A stretch of DNA of 64,000 nucleotides from Scortum barcoo (GCA_023238725.1 CM041553.1:9509001-9573000); one strand, 5' to 3'; counted from the first letter of the stretch, positions 1 through 14,300 are shown. Numbers and translations: made by a program. The notes: a model not told the origin generated them from the sequence alone.

Positions 1-600
1 GAATAGCAGCAGGTGAGCCTATAAAAACACAAAGGCACAGGGTTAGTGGGGGCAAAAGGCCTTAAAACCAAAAGAAATTGGGGACCCACTCATCACCTCA
101 GATGTGGCCAACCACCATCAGGGACCAGCAAGAGGCTGACTAGAGCCTGACTAGAGCCAGGTGGGAGTCTTTTATACTCTCTACCTGCTAAAGGAGGAGG
201 AGCCTTCCCTATGCTGCGTTCAGGTGCGCGTCACTACATATGCATTCCCCAGAAATGTAAAACAGTCTGCGTTCTTGCTTGTATTTCACAGATTACAGCC
301 GGGATGGAAAGGAAACATGGGCAGGTTGCAAGGGGGACGTCACTCAGATGGAAAAGGTGAACGCAGCTGGCCAATCACTGCGTTTAGTCTTTAGATTATA
401 TGTAAGGTCACACAAGTGGTCGGACACAGCCCCCCCTCTACTGCGCCGTCGGAGAGGCGTAGGAGGAAGAGGGGTGTGTGTGGAGCTGTTCGCCCATCTG
501 ACGAGCACTTTCGGAGTTTGCCGGCTGCTTCAGTGACACATCGAGCATGGGGTGCCTGTCAGCGTGAAAGGTGAAAGGTTGCAGCTTTAAAAGCATCCAG
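1..600. other. Gene-free start of window with a GC-richer, promoter-like patch
   Basis: A CRE half-palindrome GACGTCAC is at 336-343, CCAAT at 371-375, and a GC-richer stretch with several CpGs at about 420-545. A tandem 11-mer (ctgactagagc twice) lies at 136-157. No start codon after the patch opens a usable frame, and no gene was recognised on either strand. A non-coding first exon or the edge of a neighbouring gene are both possible. Confidence 0.3.
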
Positions 601-3600
601 GTTGTATTTCTAATACACTGTGCTAGTTTATCCCCACATCATGTAAAGGCTCTTCTCTGATCTTCTTGTGAGATTTCCACTTATGTGTGTTACGTGAATC
701 ACATGCGGACGTCTAATTCAAAGACGTGCAAACGAACGACACATCGAGGTCGCTTAAGTTACAGTCGGACACAATCCAGAGGTTCATGTATGACTAACGA
801 CGGGCGCTCACTACCTTCCTGTCTGCCTCGAAGCCTAACAGATGGGCAGCCATGACGAATCCCGTTCCTGTGTGGTTAAGTGGGAAGGTCTTTGTCTGCC
901 GCTTCTCTAAACTCCATCCTCCATCCCCACACCCCCCACACCCCCTCAGCCTTTTTTTTCCTGTTTTCTTTCTTTTGTTTTTGCTGAGCATCGTCTCTTT
1001 AAATGTGATTGTTGCAAAAATGGGAAGTAGCACTTTGCTGATGGAGTGATGTGTCATTTCCACTTTCCTGCTCCACACACACACATACACACACACATGC
1101 ACAGATAATAACTACTGACACATGTAGGTGACACACACACTTCCATTGCGCTGACTTGGTCACGATGCCACTTGCTACAAACACGCTGCCCTTGTTTAAC
1201 ACTCAAGGTTAGCTGTGAGTATTTTTATCGAGCTGTTCTTACAATGGAGACTGACTTTCTCTAACTCCTTCTCTCTTCTTCCCTCTCCTTTCTCTACCAT
1301 CTCTCCCTCCCTATCTCATTGATTTCCTCCTCCTCACCCTGCTTCTCTTTCACATCTTTCTCTGTGTCATGCTGTGTGACTTGTCACCGTTAGTAGCCTC
1401 TGGAAAGGTGACGACTGAACAGCTTTTGGAAGAAGGCCGCAGGGATCCGTCCTCCTCGCTTTACTCATCCTTGAGCGCATCTCCTCTCGTTGCCCCGTCG
1501 CTCCTCCCCCACACTGAATGAATGTGTAAAGTGAGGCATGATAGCGGGACAGCAAGCTGCATGTTTTCTGTATGTTTGTTCTTTAGTCAAACTAATCAAG
1601 GGGATTTAGGGGGAAGTCCTGGCACGTCACGCTTCATTGAGCACGCTATTTGTCTTTTGATTTCAGATTATTATTATTAAACAATAGGCATTTTTCACAA
1701 ACACAAGTGTAGCTAATAACATTAACTATGAATGCACTTCATTTCTGTGTTTGGTTCCTGGGTGAAAAGAGCCTATTGCGAAGAGAAGGGCCGTGTCCCA
1801 AAGCACTGTCTTGTTTGTCTGTCTTATAGAGGAATGAATTAAGATTTCAAACACCAATGAAACATCACTGTGGACTCAAAACTACTTTTTCTTTTTGTTT
1901 CATTGTGGAATTTTTTGTGGACACTATGTGACACATGTATTTTACATTCAGAATGTAGAAAAAAATCTGAAAATTCTGAAAAAATGGAAGAAAATAAATA
2001 TATGTTCATTATATTTTAAACATCTAGTAATTTTAGACAGAGCCAATGAATACTTTTATATTAACAATGGATGAAATTATTATGTTTAATTTGAAATATA
2101 GTGACAAACGCATTTAGTAGCACTGCTGTTATATCTATTTAACAGCTATTTATGCAATTAAGTAATTTCTTTTTATTTCTTTATTTAACTAAATACATTT
2201 TTGATTTTACACGGGACATCTGACCAAAAAGTCTGCCCTGTCTCTTTTGTGTGTCACTTTCAGTGTAGGATATCCTCTAAAACATGGCTCATGGTCTCAG
2301 TGATAAGAGAAATCTGACTTCCTGCCTGTGTGTCTTTCTCTGCATGTATGTGCATATTCAAAGTGTGTAGGAGTGGGATTGCTGAGGCGGAGAAGAGTGT
2401 AGTTTTAAAGGGCACGGCAGGCAGAGGGGACTGAGCCAGTCGCAGCAGCTGCCCAGGAGATGTCTCAGATGATAATCATCCACACTCATGTTGTTGACTC
2501 AGACTTTCAGGGCTTGGCAGGTGATGTGTGCAACCACAAGCCTGTGTGGAGACTGAACAGCGCTCTGTCACATCATGTCACATAGTCTCTGCTCTGTGAA
2601 AGACCACGGAGGACATACTGTAAATAAGCAGCCATCTGATTGCTGTGGTTCAGACGTGGGAGGCTAATTTCTGTTAATGCTAATTACCCACTGTTTCTTA
2701 ACAGGGGAGGGTTTTTAAAATAACCGTGTTCATTCCAATCCAAAAAATTGCAACGCTGACTTACTCAACACATACATCTTTTTTAAGAGCAACCACAGCT
2801 CTGCTTCCTCACACCTGGAAACGTTGAGGCTGATTCACCAGTGGTGCACCTGGTTCATTTTTATGAAAGCAGATTTATGAATGTAGCTCAGTGTTTGCAG
2901 TACATAGAGTGAGAGCATGACGGCCTGATTACAACAGCAAATATGTCTGCGCTGAGACAGGGACGCATCATGGAAAGTGTCAGCAGCATATCATCCACTG
3001 GCATCTGACACACAGATAAAACAGGGAATAAGACACAAAAGGGCACACAGCTGACAAAATGTGTTGGGGTCTGATGGAAAAAAATAGAAAGAGGGGGGAG
3101 GGGGCGATGAGTCACCAGCGTTGCTGGTATGTATGACAAGATGCAGCATTAGCCCGATCATGTCTCCATCAGCCTGTCGCTCCGTGTGACGGGGTGAAGG
3201 TGGGATCTGTTTGACTGCATCGTTTTCACAGCAGAGTCGTTGACAGAAACCTACACAGACAGAGACCTGTCCATAATGTCCCTATATCTTTGTACTGTAG
3301 TGTTCTCAATTGTTCAGTATTCAGCATTAATAACTGAAATATACTGGCTTCATCTTGTTAAAGTGGTATTATCTTCTCAACTAAGGGCCGTCCCTCAAAA
3401 GGTGATCAACATTAGAGTATGGATATATACATCCAATTAATGTGAAACTCACAATTTCAATGTCACCTCATTAAGCATTGTCACAGCACAATTTGAAATA
3501 TATATTTTTTTAGGGTTTTATTCAAAGTCGAGTATGCATATTTGAATGACCCATTACTACATTAGCTGTTTGTCACAAACAAGCATCAGCCCATTTTTCT

Positions 3601-3984
3601 GACACACATTTCTGATTCAACTGCGATAGTGTCAACTAAAAGTTATCGTTTACATGGGTCTTAATAATTGTGGGGTTTGGCCAGCATGCTGAAGTGTGAA
3701 ATACAATTCAAGTTCAAAGTATGAAGGAAAAAATGTCTTGATGATATTTGATACTTGGGTAAGAGTTGAAAAAATGTCAGACCACTTTTTTTTGTTCAAG
3801 GCCTTGTAAATATTTGCACTGTGTGTACAGTGTGGGAATCTTCCTCTCTTCAAAGGTTGTACAGTGCAGAGGTTGTATTCAAGCTGCAAGTGAATGCAAA
3901 TAAACTGCAGTGGCATATTGATCTGCAAGCAAAGTGAAGCAGGAGATCTTTTCTTTCATGCGACCTCCTGAAACCTGAGAGGGT
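601..3984. other. Intergenic, no gene seen
   Basis: Contains (CA)n at about 1074-1099, a polypyrimidine stretch at about 1255-1370 and AT-rich sequence at 1860-2220. All open frames are short and without recognisable similarity. Confidence 0.6.
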
Positions 3985-4130
3985 TAAAGGACAAGGTCAC
4001 CCAAATCAGAGAGAAGAAAACATGTTTTCCCACTTACACTTATAATGGTATCTGGTCAGATAGTTTGAGTTTTACAGGAGGAGGTTTCCAAATATCGACC
4101 TCAGACACATGTGGCACCACCCCAAAACAA
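3985..4130. repeat. Probable interspersed teleost repeat
   Basis: The stretch beginning gttaaaggacaaggtcaccc and running through cccacttacacttataatg and agatagtttgagttttacag resembles a repeat often seen in teleost introns. The match is from memory, without a repeat library. Confidence 0.4.
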
Positions 4131-4300
4131 CTGAGGTAAATAAAAATGTGTTTGGACTCCATAAAGCACAGACAAATTACATTTAAAATGCTTCTCACTT
4201 TCTATTTGTGATAGTTTATACTCAAAATGATGGTGAGAAAATATTTTGATATGTCTCTTTTTTTTTTTTACATTTTGACCTACATGCATTTCCACACATC

Positions 4301-4952
4301 ATTAGATGGAGCTGCTGCTGGCCGACCACTTTATCAGCTGAGACTTGCTTCACACTGAGGAAGCTCCAGGAATACACCTGCTGCGGAGGCACTTTTCAGT
4401 CAGTTTTCATCCAGCGCCGTCTCCCACCGCCGTTGTCGGTGACGGTGCCTGCCTTTATCAGCTTCACTGCGGCCCCAACCCCTCAGTTAAGATATTTGCA
4501 CAGCAGATGACTGGTATGATGACGGGGATGATGCTCACACAACGATAATAATAATAACTAGCTCTTCTTCTTCTGCGCCCTTAATCTTCTAGGATTGGCT
4601 GTAATACTGGAGCACGAGAATGATAATTGCTACGTCAACACCAGCAGCAGCACCTCTCCCCCTTCTTAACAGTAGACGAGAGAAAAGTGTGTGAGTGGTA
4701 TTCAAATTACAGTGTGTCATCTCTGAGCACTGCAGGTACAAAGCTCACCGAGTAAGAGTGTGTGGGGGCGTGTGTGTGTACACGAGTGTGTTGTGTTTCT
4801 ATGTACAATATGTACGTGTGTGTGTGTGTGCTCTTGTACATAACAGGCAGTGTGTAAGTGCAGCTGTTGTTTTTTGCTTGTGTAAGAACAGTGTGCACAA
4901 AAGAGCTTGTGTTGTGTGCGTGTGTGTGTGTGTGCAAGTGAGCTTGTATCTA

Positions 4953-4991
<39 letters not shown>

Positions 4992-7334
4992 TTGCTTTTG
5001 TGTGAAAGAGTATCACAGACATTTCTTTGTTATTTCATGCTTCCTTGTCTCAGAGCATCCTCCAACCAGCCATGCCTACTTCCACAACAACAACAACAAC
5101 AATAACATGAGTAAAGCTGCCACCAGTCCAATTAGATGTGAGACTGTGACGGTGTAAGATCTGGTACGCCTGACACCCGGCGTCATTCACACCTTATTAT
5201 ATCACACACGGTCACTAATGAGAACCCGGTGTGACGGTGTTCATGATGGCGGAGGAGTCACGTTTTTTCGCCCGCTCTATCTGCCTCTGATCTGCTTCCT
5301 GTCCGCCGTGATCCATGTGCCGCTTTTGTGTCTCCCTGACTGTGGTCAACAGGAAATGAGGAGGGGTGAATCACACTAGGAACACTGCAGTGTCCCTGCC
5401 ACACGTCTTAATAAAGCCTTTGTGACAATGCTCAATGTGTTTTCTAAGAAGTCTCCACTGCCTCATATCAAACACTATGAGCAGAGGAGTGACTTCTCAT
5501 TATAAGTCTTCTTCTTGTCTTGTCCTTCTATATTACTTTACATGCTGGAGTACTTTTGAATAAAAAATTGGGAATAAAAAAAAACTGCCACTCACGGTAG
5601 TCTGACAGCGTATCTGCTGTCATTATTACATTAAATGGACTTTAAAGGACCTGTTGTCATGATTTTGTGAAGCAATTATCTTAGCATCGCCCATTAAGGC
5701 TAATTGATATTTTTATACAGATTTTATAATAAAAATAATTTCTATGTCCAAAGAACACTTACTACTCTCGTCAGGTAGAGCTCTCATCATTTTCATGAAA
5801 TAAACTGACATTTATGACATGTACTTACCACAGAATTACTAAGAATTAGTCTACACACAGACACTGTACTGCACACACACCATTACAATTATTTCGATTT
5901 ACAAAGACATCTGAGTTGTGTGGAGCTTTTTGTCAGCACACTCTTCCTGTCACTCTCTTAGTCTGATAATTAATATTTCACATTCAAAGAAAGAACCTCA
6001 GTTTCAGTTTTCAGCTGTCAATTTGTGACTGACTAATGATACTTTCAAGGGTTGTGTCCAGATCAAATTTTCCTGTCATTCATGGACAGTTGGCCAAACA
6101 GACACTGAAGCAAATGTATTAGTGAATGACGGCTTTTTTCATACACACTGAACGACGTGCTTTTATCGGAATGAATGGGCTCTGCCATTGTTTAATACAT
6201 CCATGATGAATTCTTTTCATCATGTTTCCAACTAAAACAAACCACAGTGTGAATACCAGAATTTCCATATTACAGTGCAACTCACAGTTTCCAGGGAATT
6301 AAGGTGACGCACTGACAGAAGTCTGACCAAATAAGCAATGAAGCTCTGCCGCCCAAAAAAACAACCACATTTGCCAGACTAAGCCTGACCGACCCTGACT
6401 TGTTGCGGGGACACACACAAAACACTATGTGAGGAGAGAGGAAGACGTGCAAAAGTGAAGTGGGGCTCTCAACCCCAGTGGATAACGCTCAGAGGTTTTG
6501 ATTTTGGAGGGGCAGCTGAGTGGGTCACATCCTGTTACATCAAGCCAATTTAGGGTGGTGGGTCACCCTGCCATCTCAGTCCCCAGAGGCCTGCCTCCTT
6601 CAGCTGCTGCCTGAAAAGAGCTGGGAGGGATAGTCAGCCAGAGATGTGTGTGTGTGTGTGTGTGTGTGTACATGTGCATGTGAGTGTTTTGACAAAAGAG
6701 TATGAGTCACCACTTGATTATATATTAAAGCGTCTTTTTGTGTGCTGCTTCTCTCTTTTTCTCTGCTTCCTTTGCCTTGTGTTTGTGCCTGCAGAATCTC
6801 AATCTCTCACTCTCTCTTTCTCTCTATCTATCTCTTTCTAATTGGCTTAGTCTCTCTCTCTCTCTCTGAATGTGTGTTAGTGCCTAAAGGCTTATCACAG
6901 CCTCTCTCTCTCTTTCTCTTCCTCCATCTGTCTCGCTCTCTCTTTTTCTTTGGATGCGTGTGTTCATGCCCATAGGCTTCTGTGTGTGTGTATGTATGTG
7001 TATGTCATGACAACCCATTATGACCATGTCACTGAAAAGACCTTAAAACACTGTGGCTTGGATTTGCATTAACCATAAATTTAAAGTTTTACAGAGTGTT
7101 AAGCTCCAAAATTATGAATACATTTTTTTTACAGATCTAAATATTCCAAGCACTTGTTTTCTATCTAAATTTGGTCATGGCCAAAAAAATTATATCTTTT
7201 TTCAATATTAGCTTTTTCTTTTCTTCTGTCTCCAACTAGTGTTGCACGTTCTGTGTGAGGACGATATTTAATAACCTGAATTAAAATTGTCTTGTTGACT
7301 GTTCTCCAACACACACTCAAACGTTATCGTCACG
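4301..7334. other. Intergenic, simple repeats only
   Basis: TG-rich microsatellite sequence at about 4755-4988 (longest run 4956-4988), (CAA)n at about 5085-5103, (GT)n at about 6645-6669 and a (TC)n-rich polypyrimidine stretch at about 6740-6960. Open frames here are translated repeats, not genes. Confidence 0.65.
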
Positions 7335-7339
7335 CTGCC

Positions 7340-7522
7340 TGACGTCAATATTCAGCCGAGACATGGTTGGAGGCAACCAGTCGCAGACAAAATGCCTCCA
7401 GAATGAAAGGCGGGAGGCGGGGCTTTGATGCTTTATTGGACCAGTCATTACACTTGTTAGTATAAACTGTGACGCCAGTGGGCAGGTGTCCTACAGTGAT
7501 GTCACTGATAACCTTGCGTCAG
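7340..7522 (+). promoter_or_regulatory. Orphan promoter/enhancer-like cluster (CRE, GC boxes, ATTGG)
   Basis: TGACGTCA is at 7340-7347, GGCGGGAGGCGGGGC at 7409-7423, ATTGG (inverted CCAAT) at 7435-7439, TGATGTCA at 7497-7504 and TGCGTCAG at about 7515-7522. No coding exon follows within several kilobases on either strand. It could drive an unannotated non-coding RNA or act as a distal element. Confidence 0.35.
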
Positions 7523-7560
7523 AGCAAAGCGAAGCACACAGAGGAGGAGGTTGTGCTGTC

Positions 7561-8790
7561 TGATGCTGGACGGTGTTGACTGGCTGCGATGCTGCTGGTG
7601 GTTTGAACCACAGTTTGACACCTCTGATGTGTTCACCGTGTTTACTTTAAAGACTCCAGACAGAAATGGCTCTCACTCTCCAAAAATATTCATAGTGCAT
7701 AAATCTAAATGTTATTAGGGCACTTTTTGTCCAAAAATTTAATTACAAGTCCTGACCTTTGACCTCTAATAATTAAAGAATAGTTGCATCAGTGTAGAGT
7801 ATTGTGCTGACTAATATGTACAAAAAATGTGCTTCAGTAAAATGCCACAGAAGCCAAAGACACATTTATTTATTATAACCATCCTGGACAATAAAAATAA
7901 TTTAATTAGCCCGTTCCTGGAGACAACAAATCAGATCATTTTAGGATTAAAAGTGGATGCTGGCTTCACATTTAACTTGCTAGCTAACTAAGTACATGCA
8001 TTAAAAACAAATGGCATCAAAAATAGCATTTGTGACACTGACACATATTGTTGTAATGTAACATTTAAATTGGCATGAATTCTTAACACATGTCACCGGG
8101 TTAAAGCTATCTAAAGTATCAAGTCTTTGTTTACAGCACACGCCCATAAAATTACTTTGTTAGTCATTTTCTATGGTATGATATTGCACAACCAGTGTGT
8201 TATTGTTTTTGTGTGTGTGACGCATCTTTTGCAATAAATAAATGTCATGCACTTTACATAAGAGAGGTTTAACGAGACATATTTTGACTTCAAGCATTAC
8301 TAAACCTGTAGAAATACATGGGAGAGACCGAGCTGCTAATAATAACTATTGCATAGAAAGGTAATTATTGATTGTAAATACATGACAGTTTGAGTGTATT
8401 TTGCTAAAATAACCAAAAAAAAAAAAACTAATATATAATTGGGTTTGAAATCATGAAAATCTTCAGGATTGTAGCTAAACAAAGAAACACTGAGAGTCAG
8501 AAACTGTAGACACTCTTAAAACCTGCTTAACCTGCTTACAAACTGTGTAAATCAAAGTTTCACTATTTCACATTTATTCAACATAAGTTTCTAAGTTGGG
8601 TTTCATAAAAGAAAAAAAAGCAGAAGCAAAAGAATAAACATTGTTTTGGTTTCACAGTTTGTAAATTATTATGTCTGGAGATGCCACAGAGGCTTCTCCT
8701 GATCCGAGCGCTGCCTGTTGTGATGTGCGTCATCCAAGAGCCTTCTGAAGACTCACGCAGTTCATGTATTGACAGAGAGGCTAGGAATCA

Positions 8791-8821
<31 letters not shown>

Positions 8822-11036
8822 ACACACACAGAAACACATACCCCCTCTCATTCCTCAGTATCACTTCACACATATTTTCATGCGTATGCACACACGTGCC
8901 TCTCCCCGCCCTCACACAGCCCTTCAGCATACGTGCAGCGTGCAGAGAGGTCTGAACCGTACGACAGGGTAAGAGTATATTTGGCGGTATATGATTCAGC
9001 CATCAATTCTACAGATTACAGCCCTCCTCCTTGTCCTCGTCTCACGCACGCAGCTGGCTTAATTCTGCTTTACATGTTGATAAACCTCCATACGTAAGCA
9101 AGGAGCTCAAAATAACTCCTGCTATGACACCTAACTTTCCTTAAAGGCCCCCTGCGGCTCATGGGAGGTTTCAAAGCAGTGGTGGCGATACTCGCTGTCG
9201 TAACCAGCCCGCTCCAAGGAGAGGCTGAGATAACAAAACTCTGCCCAGCTGGGGACAACTGTGTCTGGGTTTGAGTCATCAAGAGGCCTGAGGGAGATGG
9301 TTGGAGCCTCAGGGCGTCGGGGCAAGTCGTCAGTGTTGCTAAAGGCAGCGCCAAACAGGAATGGCACTGGAATCTGAGGGTGTGTATCTGACACACAATG
9401 ACTAGGTGTTGTTGCTCCCATGTTATCGTTTCACAGAGTCACAATTATGGCTTATAATAGAGATCACAACATCGGTGGGGAAGGTGTTTGTTTAACTCTC
9501 AAGGAGTTCTGGTTTTGCTGGCCTGGCGAGGAGAGGGAGGTTTATCTAAAAGGTTTTGCAAATGTCACAGGCAGCCACATGAAAAGAAGTATTTCCTTTA
9601 AATTATTCCTGGCTTTTTATCTGATGGTGCACAGTAAAGAGGAGGACAGGAAATGTGGGAGAGACAGAGAGGGGGATGACATGCTTAAAATGTCGCCGGG
9701 GACGACGTGGTTGCGTGTGTCTTAGCCCACCATGACATCTCTATGTGCTTCTGTAAAAAATGATCTTTTTGCATTTATCTTGATTTTTATTCAGAGGTTG
9801 TCTGAAGCATTCAGAGCAGTTGTTCAAAAGCTAAATATGCCATTTCAAAATACAGCATTCAGTGAAAGTTAACATTATAGCATGACATTAATGCTTCATG
9901 AAAAGTAAAGTAACACAGAAACATAATATCATGAGAAATGTGAGTGAGAGGGCCGTAAAAAGATTTCAGCAAATGAAACTACATATAAACTTAATGATGT
10001 TAGTTAGTGGTGCTGATGGTTTAAACAAAGATGCTGGCAAAGTGGGGAAAAAACCAAAAAAACAAAACAAAACAAAAAAAAAAACCTTTGCACCTCTGTT
10101 TATAGCAGCTGCAGGCTGACACTCGAAAAAACATATTCACACTCCTCAGAACATCTAATGAGGCCTAAATGTTGACACTGGGTCACCTGATCTTTCGCAA
10201 AATAGCTTGTGCAGACTCTGGGCTGGGCCTATCGTGTGACAAATGAAGTTTAACAAAAAAAACAAAAAAAACAAAAAACAACACAAACACAGGTGACTCA
10301 CAAGGAAGACATGTGCACGCTCAACCTGAGGGAGGTGTGTCTGCATGAATATTAGAGACGGACACACACTTGTGGGGTGGTTTTTATGCTGACTGGCGAC
10401 GGGGGGGCGTGTTTATCAGGTTTTGCTTGGTGGACACTCCTCTCCCGTCTCCTCTGTGTGTCGGCCATGTGTCACCTCACATGTCAACATCAACATATCC
10501 ACCCAACCTGTGAGAGAGATGTTTACTCAGGCTAATCTGAGGAACGCCTCATGACCGAAATGCAGCAGCGATCTTGCACATCTAACGTAGAATATCAGTA
10601 CATCCACAGTGTCGCTGTATAGACCAGAAATATGACCAGATGACAAAATCAATTCTGATTAAAAGAGCAGGTCATTGGAATAGTCGGGGAGAAGTAAGGT
10701 GATTTGTAGGAGTCTCGTTAATGGCACGGAGCTGTCAGGGCTGAGTCACAGATCTCAGCCTCGCCTCTGAGCAGCACTCCCTGTGTTGTTAATGAAGGTG
10801 TCATCGCTCCTGCCCGCAGGGTATGAAAGTAAATGTCTCATGTGAAACTCAGTACACATGCTTTATTTAACCGGGGATGTTTGCAGAGAACGCCCTCTCT
10901 TTCCCGAGAAGAAGTTTGAGAAAACAGACAACATGAAATGAGCGGGGAAAATATCGAATAACTTCCTTGTGAGAGCGTCATGTGATAATTGTCAAAAGGA
11001 TAGTTTTGACATTTTGCTCTTTGGCTGTTTTGGGGT
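7561..11036. other. Intergenic, no gene supported
   Basis: AT-rich, with a compound repeat at 8791-8830 (17 C followed by (CA)n), A-rich tracts at about 10050-10084 and 10255-10280, and a GC-richer island at about 9130-9420 that keeps a 96-codon minus-strand frame open without any recognisable domain or splice context. Confidence 0.5.
8791..8830. repeat. Compound microsatellite C17-(CA)n
   Basis: Seventeen consecutive C residues run directly into about 12 CA units. Confidence 0.95.
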
Positions 11037-11220
11037 AGAGCGAGATGAGAAGATTGATAATACGCTCAAATCTGTGCATGAAATGTGAAACCGGAGCAGA
11101 CAGCCGCTTAGCTTAGCTTAGCACAAAGACTGAAAACAGAGGGAAACTGTCCACCTACCAGCACCTCTAAAGCGTATCAATTATCATGTCATAGCTCATT
11201 TGTTCAATCTTTACAAAGTG
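11037..11220 (+). repeat. Dispersed repeat copy A
   Basis: The sequence gatgagaagattgata, then the gcttagcttagcttagc core, then ctaccagcacctctaaagc is shared, as its reverse complement, with 32960-33160. At least 20 consecutive bases (gctttagaggtgctggtagg) are identical between the two. An internal part present in the other copy is missing here. It is a non-coding interspersed element; the family name is not known to me. Confidence 0.7.
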
Positions 11221-11340
11221 CAGTGGGTTACAGCATGTGATGGACTAGTGGTGAGTTAAGGCTAAGCAAACTCGCTGCTCGTACCTAAGGGACAGACATG
11301 AGAGTGGTGTGTTCGTCTTACGTGGCAAGAAACCAAACAA

Positions 11341-14300
11341 GCGTATGACCTAAAATGTTGAATTTCCTTTGATGTTAGGGTGAGTCTGTGGCCGTGACTA
11401 AATAAGGAAAACATGGCTAAAGTTTCTTTACATCATCTGAACCTGCAGAGATTAAAGGTTAGGTTGGAAAGTTTCGCCTGCAATACTGAGCCAAACCCAG
11501 AAAAGTGGGAGAAAATAGATGGTGGAATGGGAAAATGAAGGTGCTTTCCACTGGGTGGGTGTTTCACTTTCAAACTGAAACTAAATCTTAATATGTATTT
11601 CTCTCCCTCTCACACATGCTATATTTTAAAGTTATTGCAAGAGAAAATGTATGGTGTAACCACATCTCCTGTTAATGTTGGCCACTCTTCTGCTCAGTAC
11701 ACACAATCCACAAACTCAGAGCAAAGTATTTGTGCGTCTGGATGAATTAGTTAAAAACCTGTTCCCTGTAAAACTGCAGCTCCACCACAGCGTCAGCCAG
11801 CTCTGACTCTAATCAGCATTTCTCTCCAGATGGGATCCCATTTGCTACTGTAACCTCGTCATCCTCATCCTCACTGACACTTGTCCCCACTGTCATCATC
11901 CTCCCAGATCACACCTAGCTTAACAGCCAGGTCGGCTGCGTGCGCACACAACGCACCCTCCTCCCGCCCGGCGGCTCTGCGTGGCGCGAGTTGAGCTCTT
12001 GGCTCAGGGCTGAGGCCTGCTGGGAGGAAGCAGAAGCCTGAAGAGGGAAGGAACAGATTGGGCAAGATTACTCACTGTTGTCTGACTCTGAGACAGGCCT
12101 GTTTGTGCAGGATGTTGGTGGGTAAACAGGGAGAATTAGGGGCCTAGAGTGTCAGGCCCAGAAACCCCCCCCCATCACGTCTGTGCCATAGGAGATGACA
12201 GTTCAGCAACAGAGTGAAATAATTAAACAATACAGGAACTGGACTTGCAGCACCCGTAAAAGTTTAATGACAATATTACTTACATTACTTACTTTCTAAA
12301 ATATAGCTCACACTGTTGGCCTGAGTACAAGCAATGTCACTGTAAATTTATTTTTGCATTTTTCTTCTTCCAAATTATTTGTTAAAGGAGGCAGAGGCTG
12401 ATTCATCTCTGTGCTTGGGTGGACTGGTGCTATTAATTTTAAAATCTCCATTCCATGTTCATGACTGAAAGTAACCAGATGGCTTTAAGATAACAGATTA
12501 AATAGAAAGGCAGCCTGATCCTTTCTTTATTTTGCCTCAATTTTTTATTGTTGTTGTAAATTGTTGTACATGTTTCTTCCACTTTTCTCATCAGGATAGA
12601 CAGACGTTTAGGCACTTTCAGAGTGACATCACTTTTCCTAAATTAACATTAACATTAATTAACATGAGAAATGAGAAATAATAAGGAAACCATCTTAATG
12701 AACATACAGAAAATAGAAAATGTTAATCTTAAACATATAAGCAAAATGTTCAGTTACAATGCATCTTTTTGTCGAACAACATCCACTGATAGCAAGTAAA
12801 GCGTGATTAACATTTTTACTGTTTAGGCTCTCACAGTACTCGATTAAAGATCGGACATGTTTACTTGTTATATTTACCCATGATTTTTCTCAAATTTTAC
12901 AGTGGAATAATTAGACATTTTAGGAAATATGCTAATGTTCTGCAGGAAAGCAAATGAGTGAATTACTTGAAATAGCAAACTATTTGTTCAATCAAAGTGC
13001 CTTTGTTGCCTCAAATCAAACCAAATGCATGACGGATGCTTCAAACCTCGACCTCTCTGTTGTCTTTGTACGCCCACCATCCACACCGACTGCTTCCTTG
13101 AAACACTGTGAGATACTTAAGTGTAGAGTTTGTTTCACCCATTTTTGTAGTATTTGTTCACTCAAACAGAGGTTTAGAATTAGAATTAAACAATTGTCGA
13201 GCAAAAGCTTGCTGTCCTTGTATTATTTTAGTACACTTCTATGGTGTCACAGGTTTGTCAGACACATTGTGCCCTGTGTGTGTGTAAATTTAAAACAGTG
13301 ATTAGCTTTTGAATTATGTATTATAATTGCATCATCAAAGAGTATTTGATAAGACTATAACATGAGACAGATAATGTCATGTTGCTCCCGAACAGTTACA
13401 GATGGATTCCTAAAGATGGGAATATTTCATTCAAAATAATGTGACTGTTACCAAGCACAGATCAGTGGCGTGACTCATTCAGAAACTCTCACACAGACTC
13501 ATGTGACCACTTCTCTGACTCTTTGGTCCAAACTTTGATCCAAATAATTTGCATATAAAAATTATTTTAACAGACTACTTTGACTAAGCAAGTGTACACT
13601 AAGAAGTGTGTTTCTTCCAAAGAAACAGGATCTGCCTCAGGAAACTACAGTCCTTCCTGGTCATAGGTAAACAATGACGCGTTTGCGTTTCACGGCAAGA
13701 TAACTGAATGTGGGTGTAAATCCTACAGAGGAGCACCGACTGACACACACTCTGGGCTCCATAAGGGAACAAGCTGATGTATGTTAAACGCACACTAACA
13801 TACACACACTGCAACGGCTTTCTCACGTATTTATTTCCTGTGCACTCACCCCAACCGCACACACCCCCACACACACCCACACAGATGTACGTGTGGTCAT
13901 TGACAAACGTTTCAGTCTTGTTATGAACGAAGCATTCCTCTTTAAAGACACCATTCACACTGACAGACCCAGAGAGCTTGATGTGACTCAACTCCTGCCT
14001 GCGGTGGTGAGATGCATCTGCTGATCACAGATCGGATACCACTGACCACATCCACTCAAACACATGTACTGCATCCTCCCTATTTCTCGCATTTTGTCTC
14101 AATCTATTTCCTGAGAAAAAGGCTTAATTAACCTTTGACTTGATCTCGTGTGACTTAAGCGTTTTCCGCACAATGTGCACAGAAACTGTGTTTTATTGTG
14201 AGCTCCAAAGAGAGGCTGGAAGGAAAACAGCTGAACTGAAGAAAGGCTTGTTAAAAACGCGAAGGTGATTGTGTTGCATTGATCTGCCTGTAACAAGTTC

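Noticed and set aside
4695..5105. 136-codon frame rich in Val/Cys
   Set aside because: It is translated (TG)n microsatellite followed by (CAA)n; no protein family.
8681..9097. 138-codon plus-strand frame
   Set aside because: Its middle is poly-Pro/His-Thr from C17-(CA)n; low complexity only.
9131..9421. 96-codon minus-strand open frame with fairly normal codon use
   Set aside because: No recognisable domain, an in-frame stop just upstream of the ATG, no credible splice acceptor, and an overlapping frame of similar length (9070-9396) on the same strand. More likely a GC-richer patch with few chance stops.
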